A model generated the notes under the pieces. It was given only the letters and a program-made list of their open reading frames with translations, ran no database searches and was not told the origin of the DNA. Below are positions 7,831 to 16,465 of a stretch of 64,000 nt of DNA, in pieces; within the stretch, counting starts at the first letter, position 1; each line of letters starts with the position of its first letter. The stretch comes from Thalassotalea euphylliae (GTDB lineage Bacteria > Pseudomonadota > Gammaproteobacteria > Enterobacterales > Alteromonadaceae). Position numbers and translations under genes: made by a program. The stretch covers positions 62,001 to 126,000 of the forward strand of contig NZ_QUOT01000001.1 in assembly GCF_003390375.1 (NCBI RefSeq), read 5' to 3'.

Positions 7831-9015
7831 TTATTTACTTAGGTTTGCCTGCACAATCACCTTATCGGTAACTTCCTGGCCTTTAAGCATGCCGCCAACC
7901 GTTAGCAATTGACCTTGATGTTTCACTAGCATGCGATGGTCCATGGTCGCGGTTTTCGTATTGCTAAGCTGCCATTGTTTATCGCTAAACTTAAACTGCC
8001 AAACTTTGCTATCTGGCTCACTTGGTACGCCGTTATAGCCAATACCTGAATAATTGTAAGGATTGTCGCTTCCACCGACAAAATACGCCGAATTCGTAGC
8101 ATCGTCACCAATGGCAGCCATACGATAGCGAGCAGTTCCTGTTGGGTGCTCAACTTTACGCCAGTCAATTTTATAAGGGGATTTGTCACCGATTTTGCCT
8201 AGATAACACGCTGGTTCGGCAGCGTATGAGCGGCGTTTTTCTAGGTGGACATCAACTCGCACGCCATCACAAACAATCATCTGATTGTTGGCAATTGCAC
8301 CTGCTTGACCAAATACCGGGCGGCCAGGATACGGGCTCGCTTGTTGCCATGTGTCGTTTTTAACATCATAAACTTGTACTAAATTAACATTGCCATCGTT
8401 ATGCCAACCACTGACTAAATAGATGTAACGATCTTGATAGGGCAGTGCGACGCTATCATCAACAGGTACTGGCATGGGGGCTAATTGACGATAGGATTTA
8501 CTTAGTGGGTTAAATGAATAAACATCCGGCACCGACACTTCACTGTGATCTTTTGCCACCGTATAACCACCGAACACGTAAGCTTTACCGTTAATACTGG
8601 TCGCGACCGATGCTAACCGACCAACTAAGCCATTCACCGGCGTTTCAATTGGCACAGGCTTAATGGTTTGCCAGTTGTTATCGCCAACTTTAAGCATAAA
8701 GGCTTTATTGGTGACCGCTTGATAGTCTTTACCAGAGGTTAGCCCATTAAACGAGAGAAAATAGTCATGGCCTTTAGCGGTTATTTTAGTTACGGCATTA
8801 TTGGCAATAGGCTCTGGCAGGCTGGGTAAATTTGCAGCACTAGCAGTAAACGATAAACTCCCTAAGGCAAGTGCTAAGGCAGAAAAAATACCCGAGCTGC
8901 AATTAGGGTGAAAAGTTAATGAAGTAGAAATCGGTAAGCCGCTTTGAATAGTTGAGTTTTGACTAGTTGATTTTCGAATAGTTGATTTTCGAATAGTTGA
9001 GTTTTGTTTAATCAC
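7831..9015 (-). CDS. Exported kelch-repeat beta-propeller protein
   Basis: A 394-residue protein whose mature part contains kelch motifs (for example KAYVFGGYTVAKDHSEVSVPDVYSF, RYIYLVSGWHNDGNVNLVQVYD, SAYFVGGSDNPYNY), a galactose-oxidase-like propeller found in sialate mutarotases (NanM) and sugar-binding proteins. There are no sialic acid genes nearby, so no NanM call is made. A signal peptide core at about residues 43-60 (ALALALGSLSFTASAA) is preceded by an unusual 40-residue leader containing four 5-residue repeats encoded by a 15-bp tandem repeat. The start is GTG at 9015 with only a weak purine-rich upstream site. Confidence 0.75.
   Translation of the reverse strand: MIKQNSTIRKSTIRKSTSQNSTIQSGLPISTSLTFHPNCSSGIFSALALALGSLSFTASAANLPSLPEPIANNAVTKITAKGHDYFLSFNGLTSGKDYQAVTNKAFMLKVGDNNWQTIKPVPIETPVNGLVGRLASVATSINGKAYVFGGYTVAKDHSEVSVPDVYSFNPLSKSYRQLAPMPVPVDDSVALPYQDRYIYLVSGWHNDGNVNLVQVYDVKNDTWQQASPYPGRPVFGQAGAIANNQMIVCDGVRVDVHLEKRRSYAAEPACYLGKIGDKSPYKIDWRKVEHPTGTARYRMAAIGDDATNSAYFVGGSDNPYNYSGIGYNGVPSEPDSKVWQFKFSDKQWQLSNTKTATMDHRMLVKHQGQLLTVGGMLKGQEVTDKVIVQANLSK
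8946..9005. repeat. Four tandem 15-bp repeats inside the kelch gene leader
   Basis: Units start at 8946, 8961, 8976 and 8991 and differ at a few bases. On the minus strand they encode NSTIR, KSTIR, KSTSQ and NSTIQ, directly ahead of the signal peptide. The unit keeps the reading frame, so copy-number changes would lengthen or shorten the n-region without a frameshift. Confidence 0.9.
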
Positions 9016-9331
9016 GGTATCGTTTTATCTTTATTCTTTTCCGTAATTTAAGTTAAGTTTTAGTGAAAGTTAAACTGACTTAAATCGGCTAGCGTTTAAC
9101 GCTACATTAATAATTATCTGCACCTTACCATTTTTCCCTTGAAAATGCTTATCTTGACAACTTGTATGACTTGTTTTCAGAGACTAGTCATTGCACCAGA
9201 ACTATTGTCAGCCACTTTTAATATTGCTAACGTACTCAAACTACTAGCAAAAGTGATAGCCATTTCGACAAGCCCCAAAAATATGGTAACAAATGTAGGG
9301 TATGTAAAGCGATGCATCATGGAAGTGTTAA

Positions 9332-9820
9332 ATGCAAACTGAAAATCAAATAGGCTATCAATACGGATGCCAATGCGGGTGCCAATGTGGTGAGGTTAGC
9401 TATCAGGTAACTGGTAAACCTTTGCTGAGGGCAATTTGCCATTGCACAATTTGCCAAGCGGCGAATAAAGCCGCTTATTCCGATATTTTGCTTTTTCGCG
9501 TGCATGATGTGACGCAACCAGCAGAAGGGACAGTGGATTACCGCTCAGTGAAATTCCCTCCTATTTTGCAGCGTGGCTACTGTCATGCGTGTCAGCAGTT
9601 ATCGATTGAGTACTTGCAGCTTTTTCCCATTCCTAAAACGATTTTTGTGCCAACGAGGCGTATTGCTGATCAAAGCATAGTGCCAGCGCCATCTTTGCAT
9701 ATTTTTTATGATAAACGCGTCGCGGATATTGATGACGCATTACCTAAATACCAAGGATATCTGGCTAGTCAGCTAGCGTTTGCAAAACATCTGATTCCCG
9801 CACTCTGGCGCGGACAATAG
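9332..9820 (+). CDS. GFA (CENP-V/GFA domain) zinc-binding protein
   Basis: 162 residues with the cysteine arrangement of the GFA family: CQCGCQCGEVSY, then ICHCTICQAANKAAYSD, then GYCHACQQLS. These bind two zinc ions. The family includes the glutathione-dependent formaldehyde-activating enzyme, but most members have no proven activity. A glutathione-dependent formaldehyde pathway (frmA, frmB) lies 3.5 kb downstream, which is suggestive only. The N-terminal CQCG duplication is unusual. Confidence 0.8.
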   Translation: MQTENQIGYQYGCQCGCQCGEVSYQVTGKPLLRAICHCTICQAANKAAYSDILLFRVHDVTQPAEGTVDYRSVKFPPILQRGYCHACQQLSIEYLQLFPIPKTIFVPTRRIADQSIVPAPSLHIFYDKRVADIDDALPKYQGYLASQLAFAKHLIPALWRGQ

Positions 9821-9941
9821 TGACCGAGATAAGGCGGCGCAGATAAGAGCGAAATAAAAGCCTATGCTAATGGGCGAATCTTCATAAGCCAAATTAAAGC
9901 GACAAAATTTAACGCTATTAATTCAAACAGAGAAATTTTCA

Positions 9942-10367
9942 ATGAGCTACGACAATAACAATATTTTTGCCAAAATTCTTCGTGATGAAGCGCCGTGCAT
10001 CACGGTGTATGAAGACGATAAAACACTGGCATTTATGGATATTATGCCGCAAATGCCCGGCCATACCTTGGTCATTCCCAAAGAAGCTGCAATGACAGTG
10101 CATGAATTATCGGATGAAGCATCACTAGCCTGCATGAAAACCGTGCAAAAGGTAGGCAAGGCGGTAGAGCAAGCAATGGGCGTAACTGGCTTTACCTTGT
10201 TCCAATTAAATGGCGCGGAAGTAGGGCAAACGGTGCCACATTTCCACTTTCATATTTTACCGGGCTCAATTTTAAATGCGACCGGGATTAAAGGACATGC
10301 GGTAGAGATGGGCGATCAGCAAGAGCTAACTACAATTGCTGATAAAATTAAACGTTTTTTAGCGTAG
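9942..10367 (+). CDS. HIT-family nucleotide hydrolase (HinT-like)
   Basis: 141 residues with a complete histidine triad, VGQTVPHFHFHILP (H100, H102, H104), preceded by the FQLNGAEVGQ segment typical of the branch. HIT proteins hydrolyse adenosine phosphoramidates or dinucleoside polyphosphates in the cytosol. The ATG at 9942 begins MSYDNNNIFAKILRDEAP, the usual N-terminus. It is monocistronic or loosely grouped with the following tautomerase (74-base gap). Confidence 0.92.
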   Translation: MSYDNNNIFAKILRDEAPCITVYEDDKTLAFMDIMPQMPGHTLVIPKEAAMTVHELSDEASLACMKTVQKVGKAVEQAMGVTGFTLFQLNGAEVGQTVPHFHFHILPGSILNATGIKGHAVEMGDQQELTTIADKIKRFLA

Positions 10368-10441
10368 CTAGCGTCGAAATCGCCCAAATTTTATCTACCG
10401 TAATTATTCAAAAGCATGACTATTTTTAATCGGTACAGAGC

Positions 10442-10828
10442 ATGATTGTTATTTATGGCATTAAAGAGCGTTTGAATCCAATCAAAGCTGAGCTTTCAGA
10501 CATTGTGCATCAATGTATGCAAAGTGTGCTGGGTATGCCGGAAGATAAACGCGCACAACGTTTTATTCCATTAGCAAAAGAAGATTATTACTATCCTGCT
10601 GGCCGCAGCGATGCTTACACTGTTATTGAGATTAATATGATGTCGGGTCGACAGCCAGAGACACAAAAACGATTAATCAAGACGCTGTTTCACCTGTTGG
10701 AAACTAAGCTAAATATTGCGCCAATCGATATTGAAATTACCATCAAAGAACAAGCGCCTTACCAATGGGGCTTTCGCGGTATGACAGGTGATGAAGTGCA
10801 AGATCTTTCCTACAAAGTACAAGTGTAA
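10442..10828 (+). CDS. Tautomerase-superfamily protein lacking Pro1
   Basis: 128 residues in which the segment from PEDKRAQRFIPLAKEDYYYP to MMSGRQPETQKRLIK matches the Tautomerase_2 type of the 4-oxalocrotonate tautomerase superfamily. The usual catalytic proline immediately after the initiator Met is absent: the protein begins MIVIYGIKERL, so it may not be a canonical tautomerase. The PhzF-like gene follows after 34 bases and may be cotranscribed. Confidence 0.75.
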   Translation: MIVIYGIKERLNPIKAELSDIVHQCMQSVLGMPEDKRAQRFIPLAKEDYYYPAGRSDAYTVIEINMMSGRQPETQKRLIKTLFHLLETKLNIAPIDIEITIKEQAPYQWGFRGMTGDEVQDLSYKVQV

Positions 10829-10862
10829 TAAAAAGAATTTAAGGTTTTAGGAGAAGTTATTT

Positions 10863-11699
10863 GTGAAGCTTACTATCAACATTGTCGATGCCTTTGCCGA
10901 GCAACAGTTTGGCGGTAATTCAGCGGCAGTGATCATTACTGATAGCTGGTTGTCAGAAGAACTAATGCAGTCGATTGCCGCGGAAAACAATCTCTCAGAA
11001 ACTGCCTTTTTAGTGCCAGAATGCAAAAATTCGGGTAAGCACAATCATTATGCCATTCGTTGGTTTTCACCACTGATGGAAATCGACTTTTGCGGTCATG
11101 CCACCTTAGCATCCGCTTGGGTGATCTTCTCCAAAAATCCAGAATTTACCGAATGTTCAATTTCTGCGCCTGCAGTTGGTGCTATGGTGATTAGGCAAGG
11201 TGCAGACGGTTATATTGATATGGACTTTCCAAACCGCATGCCAACGCCTGTTAGTGAAGTACCTGATGCATTGCTTAATGGCCTATCGCTCGCGCCTGAG
11301 AAAGTATTAAAGAATCAACAAGCTTATATCGCAGTTTATAAGACGGAAGCAGAGGTTAAAGCGGTTAGCCAATACAGCCCGTTGATTAAACAACTCGCGC
11401 CATACGATGTGGTGGTAACGGCGCCCAGTGCCGATAACCTAGCTGACTACGATTTTGTCTCACGATATTTTTGGCCAGCCAATGGCGGTGACGAAGACCC
11501 AGTGACTGGCTCAATTCATACGGCATTGGCACCGTTTTGGGCGGAACAGCTGGGTAAAACTGAGCTTATTGCTTATCAAGCGTCGAAACGGGGCGGCATA
11601 TTAAAATGCCGACTAGAGACGAATAAGTTAACAGGTGAGCGAGTCATTATCTCAGGTAAAGTCGTACCTTATCTTGAGGGGACAATTACTGTTTATTAA
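10863..11699 (+). CDS. PhzF-family isomerase/epimerase-like protein
   Basis: 278 residues of the diaminopimelate-epimerase fold. Diagnostic segments are VDAFAEQQFGGNSAAV, NNLSETAFL (catalytic Glu about 46), FCGHATLA, and GGDEDPVTGSIH. Members include PhzF of phenazine synthesis and many uncharacterised isomerases; no phenazine genes are nearby, so the substrate is unknown. The start is GTG at 10863, preceded by AGGAG. Confidence 0.85.
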   Translation: MKLTINIVDAFAEQQFGGNSAAVIITDSWLSEELMQSIAAENNLSETAFLVPECKNSGKHNHYAIRWFSPLMEIDFCGHATLASAWVIFSKNPEFTECSISAPAVGAMVIRQGADGYIDMDFPNRMPTPVSEVPDALLNGLSLAPEKVLKNQQAYIAVYKTEAEVKAVSQYSPLIKQLAPYDVVVTAPSADNLADYDFVSRYFWPANGGDEDPVTGSIHTALAPFWAEQLGKTELIAYQASKRGGILKCRLETNKLTGERVIISGKVVPYLEGTITVY

Positions 11700-11719
11700 C
11701 CGCTTCAAGCTTAGGGGTG

Positions 11720-12613
11720 CTATCCTATTGGTGTTGTTACGGGCTTTCCAATTTGCTCGGCAAGAAAATCAATCAGCAACCTGACTTTAGGTGATAAATT
11801 TCGATTTTTGGGATACAGCGCCCAGATGCCTTCTTTGTCGTCACGATACTGATGCAGCACTTCAATTAATTCACCAGATTGTAATGCGTCTTTTATGTAG
11901 TAATCTGGCAGTTGCACTAACCCAAGTCCTTGCTTAGCCGCATCAAGTAGTGCGTTGCCACTGTTACATTTTAGTCTGCCAGCAACGCGAATTGATTTTT
12001 CCCTAGCGTTTTCCTGAAAGCGCCAATGCTCAACGGAGCCAACCAAACACTGGTGATGTGCCAGTTCAGATAAACTATGGGGTTCACCATGGCGCTCAAG
12101 GTATTTTTTACTGGCACAAACATAAAGCTGGCGAGAGGCGAGGCGTTTGGCAATCATAGTGGAATCAGTTAGCCGACCCAAACGCACTGCTAAATCTATC
12201 CCCGCTTCCAGCAAATCTAATCGTTGATTGGTTAAGTTAAGATCAATATTAACTTGCGGATAACGGGCTAAAAACTGGTTAAGCAATGGTGCTAAGTGTT
12301 GCTCACCATAAGTGACAGGAGCGGTCACTTTAACTAAGCCTTTTGGGGAGGTTTGCATTTGCGTGACGGCTAGCTCTGCCATTTCTAGCCCTTCCACTAA
12401 GTGTTTACATTGCTGAAAATAAACTTGCCCAGCTTCACTTAGTGTGACTTTTCGCGTGGTTCTGTGTAGCAATTTTACTGCTAATCGCTCTTCTAACGCC
12501 GATACTCGTCGACTAACCTGTGCGACTGAGGTTGAGAGTTTATTGGCTGCCAAGGTAAAGCTAGCTGTTTCTGCCACGGCAACATACTCACTTACTCCTT
12601 CCCAATTTGCCAT
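11720..12613 (-). CDS. LysR-family transcriptional regulator, divergent from frmA
   Basis: 297 residues: N-terminal winged helix (residues about 8-66, LAANKLSTSVAQVSRRVSALEERL) and a LysR substrate-binding domain. It is transcribed away from the class III alcohol dehydrogenase gene across 192 bases, the classic layout of a LysR activator and its target. No FrmR-type formaldehyde sensor is visible here, so this protein is a candidate regulator of the frmA-frmB pair. A short dyad CTATA-N8-TATAG (12719-12736) lies in the shared region. Regulatory link inferred. Confidence 0.9.
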   Translation of the reverse strand: MANWEGVSEYVAVAETASFTLAANKLSTSVAQVSRRVSALEERLAVKLLHRTTRKVTLSEAGQVYFQQCKHLVEGLEMAELAVTQMQTSPKGLVKVTAPVTYGEQHLAPLLNQFLARYPQVNIDLNLTNQRLDLLEAGIDLAVRLGRLTDSTMIAKRLASRQLYVCASKKYLERHGEPHSLSELAHHQCLVGSVEHWRFQENAREKSIRVAGRLKCNSGNALLDAAKQGLGLVQLPDYYIKDALQSGELIEVLHQYRDDKEGIWALYPKNRNLSPKVRLLIDFLAEQIGKPVTTPIG

Positions 12614-12805
12614 ATCAATGATTTCGCCTAGCGTTTATTTAGCAAAAGCTTAACTGATTATTACAAATGCGTAAAAATAAATTGTGAAATAGGTGGATTA
12701 TTAATAAATAAGAAATAGCTATACTATGCAATATAGACTGAGCTTTAGTTAGCAAAGCACGTTAGCTCGCACATAGCGTAAGCAAAATATTAAAAGGAAA
12801 CCCTT

Positions 12806-13954
12806 ATGGCACTTGATATCAAACCTGGACAAGAATTTATTAAATCTAAAGCCGCAGTCGCTTGGGCGGCAGGCGAACCGCTAAAAATGGAAGAGGTGGA
12901 TGTGCAGTTGCCAAAAGCGGGCGAAGTGTTAGTGCGCATTGTCGCCACGGGCGTTTGCCATACCGATGCCTTTACGTTATCAGGTGAAGACCCGGAAGGT
13001 ATTTTTCCATCAATTTTAGGTCACGAAGGTGGCGGTATTGTTGAAATGGTCGGTGAAGGTGTCACTAGCGTAGCCGTTGGCGATCACGTTATTCCACTGT
13101 ATACCGCAGAATGTCGTGAATGTAAGTTCTGTAAATCAGGTAAAACTAACTTGTGTCAGGCGGTGCGTGAAACTCAAGGTAAAGGCTTAATGCCAGATGG
13201 CACCACACGTTTTTACATAGATGGTGAGCCAATTTATCACTACATGGGGTGCTCAACCTTTTCTGAATACACGGTATTACCTGAAATTTCATTGGCGAAA
13301 GTGAATAAAGATGCACCACTGGAAGAAGTATGTTTACTTGGCTGTGGTGTTACCACTGGCATGGGCGCTGTGCTGAATACTGCCAAAGTAGAACAAGGTG
13401 ATACGGTGGCCATATTTGGTTTAGGTGGTATTGGTTTGTCAGCGATTATTGGTGCACGTATGGCGGGCGCAAGCCGCATTATTGGCGTCGATATTAACGA
13501 CAGTAAATTTGAGCTGGCAAAACAATTGGGCGCTACTGATGTGATTAACCCGCAAGAGTTTGATAAGCCAATTCAAGAAGTAATTGTTGAAATGACGGAT
13601 GGCGGCGTTGATTATTCATTTGAATGCATCGGTAACGTTAACGTGATGCGCCAAGCGTTAGAGTGTTGTCACAAAGGCTGGGGTGAGTCAGTGATTATTG
13701 GTGTGGTGGGTGCTGGTCAAGAAATCTCTACCCGCCCGTTCCAGTTAGTCACTGGCCGTGTATGGCGTGGTACGGCATTCGGCGGTGTGAAAGGGCGCAC
13801 TGAGTTGCCAGAAATTGTTGAGCGTTACATGGCTGGCGAATTTGGTTTACAAGAGTTTATTACGCATACCATGGGCTTAGATGAAGTCAATCACGCGTTT
13901 GATTTAATGCATGAAGGGAAAAGTATTCGTTCGGTCGTTCATATGAATAAATAA
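12806..13954 (+). CDS. frmA: S-(hydroxymethyl)glutathione dehydrogenase / class III alcohol dehydrogenase
   Basis: Oxidises S-hydroxymethylglutathione to S-formylglutathione with NAD. 382 residues, slightly longer at the N-terminus than the 369-residue E. coli protein. Seen are catalytic zinc ligands C51 (GVCHTD) and H73 (GHEGGG), four structural zinc cysteines in AECRECKFCKSGKTNLC, and the Rossmann GLGGIGLSAI. The start at 12806 is preceded by AAAGGAA. A terminator-like hairpin separates it from frmB. Confidence 0.96.
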   Translation: MALDIKPGQEFIKSKAAVAWAAGEPLKMEEVDVQLPKAGEVLVRIVATGVCHTDAFTLSGEDPEGIFPSILGHEGGGIVEMVGEGVTSVAVGDHVIPLYTAECRECKFCKSGKTNLCQAVRETQGKGLMPDGTTRFYIDGEPIYHYMGCSTFSEYTVLPEISLAKVNKDAPLEEVCLLGCGVTTGMGAVLNTAKVEQGDTVAIFGLGGIGLSAIIGARMAGASRIIGVDINDSKFELAKQLGATDVINPQEFDKPIQEVIVEMTDGGVDYSFECIGNVNVMRQALECCHKGWGESVIIGVVGAGQEISTRPFQLVTGRVWRGTAFGGVKGRTELPEIVERYMAGEFGLQEFITHTMGLDEVNHAFDLMHEGKSIRSVVHMNK

Positions 13955-14022
13955 GATGAATAAAGAAGGTGAATGGACAATCGAGCCATATAAATCGATG
14001 GTTAATATGATTTAGATTTATT

Positions 14023-14060
14023 AAAAACTCAGATGTTAGCGATTAGCCTCTGAGTTTTTT
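14023..14060 (+). terminator. Intrinsic terminator between frmA and frmB
   Basis: Stem AAAAACTCAGA (14023-14033) / TCTGAGTTTTT (14049-14059) with a T-run. It ends 33 bases before the frmB start, so frmB is reached by read-through or from its own promoter. Confidence 0.75.
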
Positions 14061-14091
14061 ATTACAAGAATTCCATCTAAGGACATCAAAA

Positions 14092-14928
14092 ATGATTGAA
14101 AATATCAGTCAAAACAAAGTATTTAACGGTTGGCAAAAACAATATACGCACGACTCGAACAGCCTTAATTGCGCTATGCGTTTTGCTATTTACTTGCCGC
14201 CACAGGCAAGCGCAAACAGCCCTGTTCCTGTGCTTTATTGGCTATCGGGCCTAACTTGCACTGATGAAAACTTTATGCACAAAGCCGGAGCGTTTCGCAA
14301 AGCCGCAGAGTTGGGCATTGCCATTGTTGCCCCTGATACCAGCCCGCGCGGTGAAAACGTGGCAAATGTTGACGGCTATGATTTAGGGCAGGGGGCAGGT
14401 TTTTACCTCAACGCCACACAAGCGCCTTGGTCTGCACATTACCAAATGTATGATTACGTCACTCAAGAGTTGCCAGCATTAATCGAAGCGAACTTTCCAG
14501 TTACGTCAGTGAAATCAATCTCTGGGCATAGCATGGGGGGCCATGGTGCACTTACCATAGGTTTGAAAAATCAATCGGCCTATCGCTCAATTTCGGCATT
14601 CAGCCCAATTGCTAACCCAATGCGCTGCCCTTGGGGCCAAAAAGCGTTTAGTGCTTACTTAGGCACTGATAAATCAACTTGGCAAAACTATGATGCCAGT
14701 TACTTACTCACCCAAGATAAAGCTGAACTGCCTATGCTAGTGGATCAAGGTGATGCCGATCAGTTTTTAACTGAACAGCTAATGCCTGAGGCACTAAGTG
14801 CTGCGGCTGAACAACATGGCTCCAAGTTAACCTTGCGTATGCAGCCGGGCTACGATCACAGTTATTACTTTATCGCCAGCTTTATTGATGACCATTTAAT
14901 ATTTCACGCCAAGCATTTGCAAGGTTAG
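14092..14928 (+). CDS. frmB: S-formylglutathione hydrolase
   Basis: Hydrolyses S-formylglutathione to formate and glutathione, the second step after FrmA. 278 residues of the esterase D family: GHSMGGHGAL with nucleophile Ser about 147, acid residue in VDQGDADQFL (about 221-223), and His about 256 in YDHSYYF. The ATG at 14092 gives the usual N-terminus. Lies 137 bases after frmA on the same strand. Confidence 0.95.
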   Translation: MIENISQNKVFNGWQKQYTHDSNSLNCAMRFAIYLPPQASANSPVPVLYWLSGLTCTDENFMHKAGAFRKAAELGIAIVAPDTSPRGENVANVDGYDLGQGAGFYLNATQAPWSAHYQMYDYVTQELPALIEANFPVTSVKSISGHSMGGHGALTIGLKNQSAYRSISAFSPIANPMRCPWGQKAFSAYLGTDKSTWQNYDASYLLTQDKAELPMLVDQGDADQFLTEQLMPEALSAAAEQHGSKLTLRMQPGYDHSYYFIASFIDDHLIFHAKHLQG

Positions 14929-15028
14929 CAGTTGGTTTAGTCGCTGAGTTAGCCTAGTGAAGGGTTGACAATCTGTGCTAAGCAGGTAGCTTATTTGCGA
15001 TAATATTACTGTTTTTAAATAGAAATTT

Positions 15029-15514
15029 ATGACAATCGAAATATGTAAGGTCGATTATCACAACGCACAGCAAATGGCAGAGCTGATAGCATTACTAGAT
15101 CAATATGCTCAAGACCCCATGGGGGGGGGTGAAGCGTTATCACCGGATACTAAGCAAAATTTGGCGGCAGCATTGCAACAGCGCAACTTTATGACCAGCT
15201 TGATCGCCTATGTGGATGACCAGCCAGCGGGCTTAGCCAACTGTATTGAAAGCTTCTCTACCTTTGCTTGCAAGCCTATCCTTAATATTCACGATATGGC
15301 GGTAAATAGCGAATTTCGTGGTTTAGGCTTAAGCCAAAAATTATTGGCTGCGGTTGAAACACTTGCCAGAGAAAAAGGCTGTAGCAAAGTGACACTCGAA
15401 GTACTTTCAGGCAATAAAGTGGCGATGAATGCCTATGAAAAGTTTGGCTTTACTGGCTATGAGTTAGATCCTGCAATGGGCAAAGCCGAATTTTGGGAGA
15501 AAAAGCTTAAATAG
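15029..15514 (+). CDS. GNAT-family N-acetyltransferase with an internal G9 tract
   Basis: 161 residues. The acetyl-CoA motif is ILNIHDMAVNSEFRGLGLSQKLL, followed by VTLEVLSGNKVAMNAYEKFGF, a standard GNAT core. Substrate unknown. Codons 31-34 (DPMGGG region) are written as ATG followed by nine consecutive G in the sequence, a homopolymer prone to slippage that would switch the frame after residue about 33. Confidence 0.9.
   Translation: MTIEICKVDYHNAQQMAELIALLDQYAQDPMGGGEALSPDTKQNLAAALQQRNFMTSLIAYVDDQPAGLANCIESFSTFACKPILNIHDMAVNSEFRGLGLSQKLLAAVETLAREKGCSKVTLEVLSGNKVAMNAYEKFGFTGYELDPAMGKAEFWEKKLK
15121..15129 (+). repeat. Nine-base G homopolymer in the GNAT gene
   Basis: ATG at 15119-15121 runs into nine consecutive G (15121-15129). 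Replication slippage here would put the remaining four fifths of the protein out of frame. Phase variation is possible, or the codon run is incidental. Confidence 0.95.
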
Positions 15515-15565
15515 CTTATTTTGCAATTTAAGCCTAGCCCATTGGAGCTTTAAATAGTTGGCGTG

Positions 15566-16096
15566 TTAAAACGAAATAGCGCGCCTTTTCCCTGAGTTTT
15601 TATCCGTTTTTTGGTCTGGCTCTTTCGCTGCTTTTTTCTTATTCCCTTTATTGTTAGCGGAACTTTTTGGTTTAGTTGCTTTTGATTTAGGTGCTTTTGA
15701 TTTGTCGCCGCCTTTTTTATTGCTAGATGCTTGCTGTTTAGTTACTGCTTGGTGTGGTTTAGGCTCGTTATTTTGATAGGCAAATGGTTCATCTCCGTCG
15801 CTGGTTTTTTGCTCGCTTTCTGCTAGCTCATTTTCTTGCAAAGCAGATTCAACTAACTGTGGTTCATACTCAGGCGCAACATATTGCACTTCAATGATGT
15901 TATCGCCCAGTTGGATATAATCACCATCGTAAACTTTTTTACGCTTTTGAAATTCCACTTCATTATTTAGCAACACGTAACCTTCTGCGATCAATACTTT
16001 TGCTTCGCCACCACCAGACACTAAATCGGCAATTTTTAGGAGTTTATAGAGTTCGATAGGTTGTTGATCAATTTCAACTAAGTAGACGTTTGCCAT
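15566..16096 (-). CDS. S4-domain RNA-binding protein with a basic C-terminal tail
   Basis: 176 residues from the ATG at 16096, which gives the conserved start MANVYLVEIDQQPIELYKLLK; longer in-frame starts up to 16285 add sequence overlapping the divergent promoter. Residues about 10-75 form an S4 RNA-binding domain like E. coli YbcJ (KIADLVSGGGEAKVLIAEGYVLLNNEV). The C-terminal half is low-complexity Lys/Ser/Ala/Pro, a probable disordered RNA-binding tail. Likely ribosome- or RNA-associated. No clear Shine-Dalgarno site is seen. Confidence 0.8.
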   Translation of the reverse strand: MANVYLVEIDQQPIELYKLLKIADLVSGGGEAKVLIAEGYVLLNNEVEFQKRKKVYDGDYIQLGDNIIEVQYVAPEYEPQLVESALQENELAESEQKTSDGDEPFAYQNNEPKPHQAVTKQQASSNKKGGDKSKAPKSKATKPKSSANNKGNKKKAAKEPDQKTDKNSGKRRAISF

Positions 16097-16245
16097 ATTT
16101 TTATCAGCGATATAAAAAATTTTTCGCATTTTATCACAGGGGTCAAAATGCTGCATTGCTAATAAACTCATGAGGTTGAGTGAAAAGTAGACAAGTTTTT
16201 TGGTAAAACATTGAGATAAAACAGTAAAAATATGTAAAAAACTGC

Positions 16246-16273
16246 TTGCTAAATAAACTACCTTGCGTATAAT
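16246..16273 (+). promoter_or_regulatory. Sigma-70-type promoter for the riboswitch-DUF3718 transcript
   Basis: -35 TTGCTA (16246-16251), 16-base spacer, -10 TATAAT (16268-16273), then a GC-rich start region. The predicted start falls at about 16279-16281, directly at the 5' edge of the riboswitch-like RNA. Confidence 0.65.
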
Positions 16274-16278
16274 TGCGC

Positions 16279-16405
16279 GCCGCAAGAAACGGCAAGGTAT
16301 CTGAAAGGGTGCTACGCAAAGTTATCGGTCTAAGGTTTTTATTTAAAAGGCTTTTTTGTTGAATAAACTACTACGACAGCGGTACTACCTAATGCAGCAG
16401 GGACC
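16279..16405 (+). promoter_or_regulatory. Probable cyclic-di-GMP-I (GEMM) riboswitch
   Basis: The leader matches the GEMM consensus in order and spacing: GGCAA (16291-16295); a hairpin GGTATC / GGTGCT (16296-16301 and 16308-16313) capped by a loop containing GAAA; ACGCAAAG (16314-16321); CGG then CTAA (16326-16333, spacing as in the Vibrio Vc2 aptamer); and GACAGC-GGTACTACC (16375-16389), resembling the conserved GACAGC-GGGUUACC side. GGC (16291-16293) can pair with GTT (16321-16323) using two wobbles. Recognised from memory of the family; a covariance-model search would settle it. No terminator precedes the start codon, so control may act on translation. Confidence 0.65.
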
Positions 16406-16465
16406 TTTTGTGCGTTTCAAGTACTTACTTATATTTTTGACTTGTTGTGTAAAGGTTTTTAATCC

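Noticed and set aside
7831..9015. NanM (sialate mutarotase) identity for the kelch protein
   Set aside because: Kelch repeats alone do not define NanM and no sialic acid catabolic or transport gene is nearby.
9139..9342. 67-codon plus-strand frame upstream of the GFA gene
   Set aside because: No Shine-Dalgarno site, atypical composition and overlap with the GFA start; probably chance.
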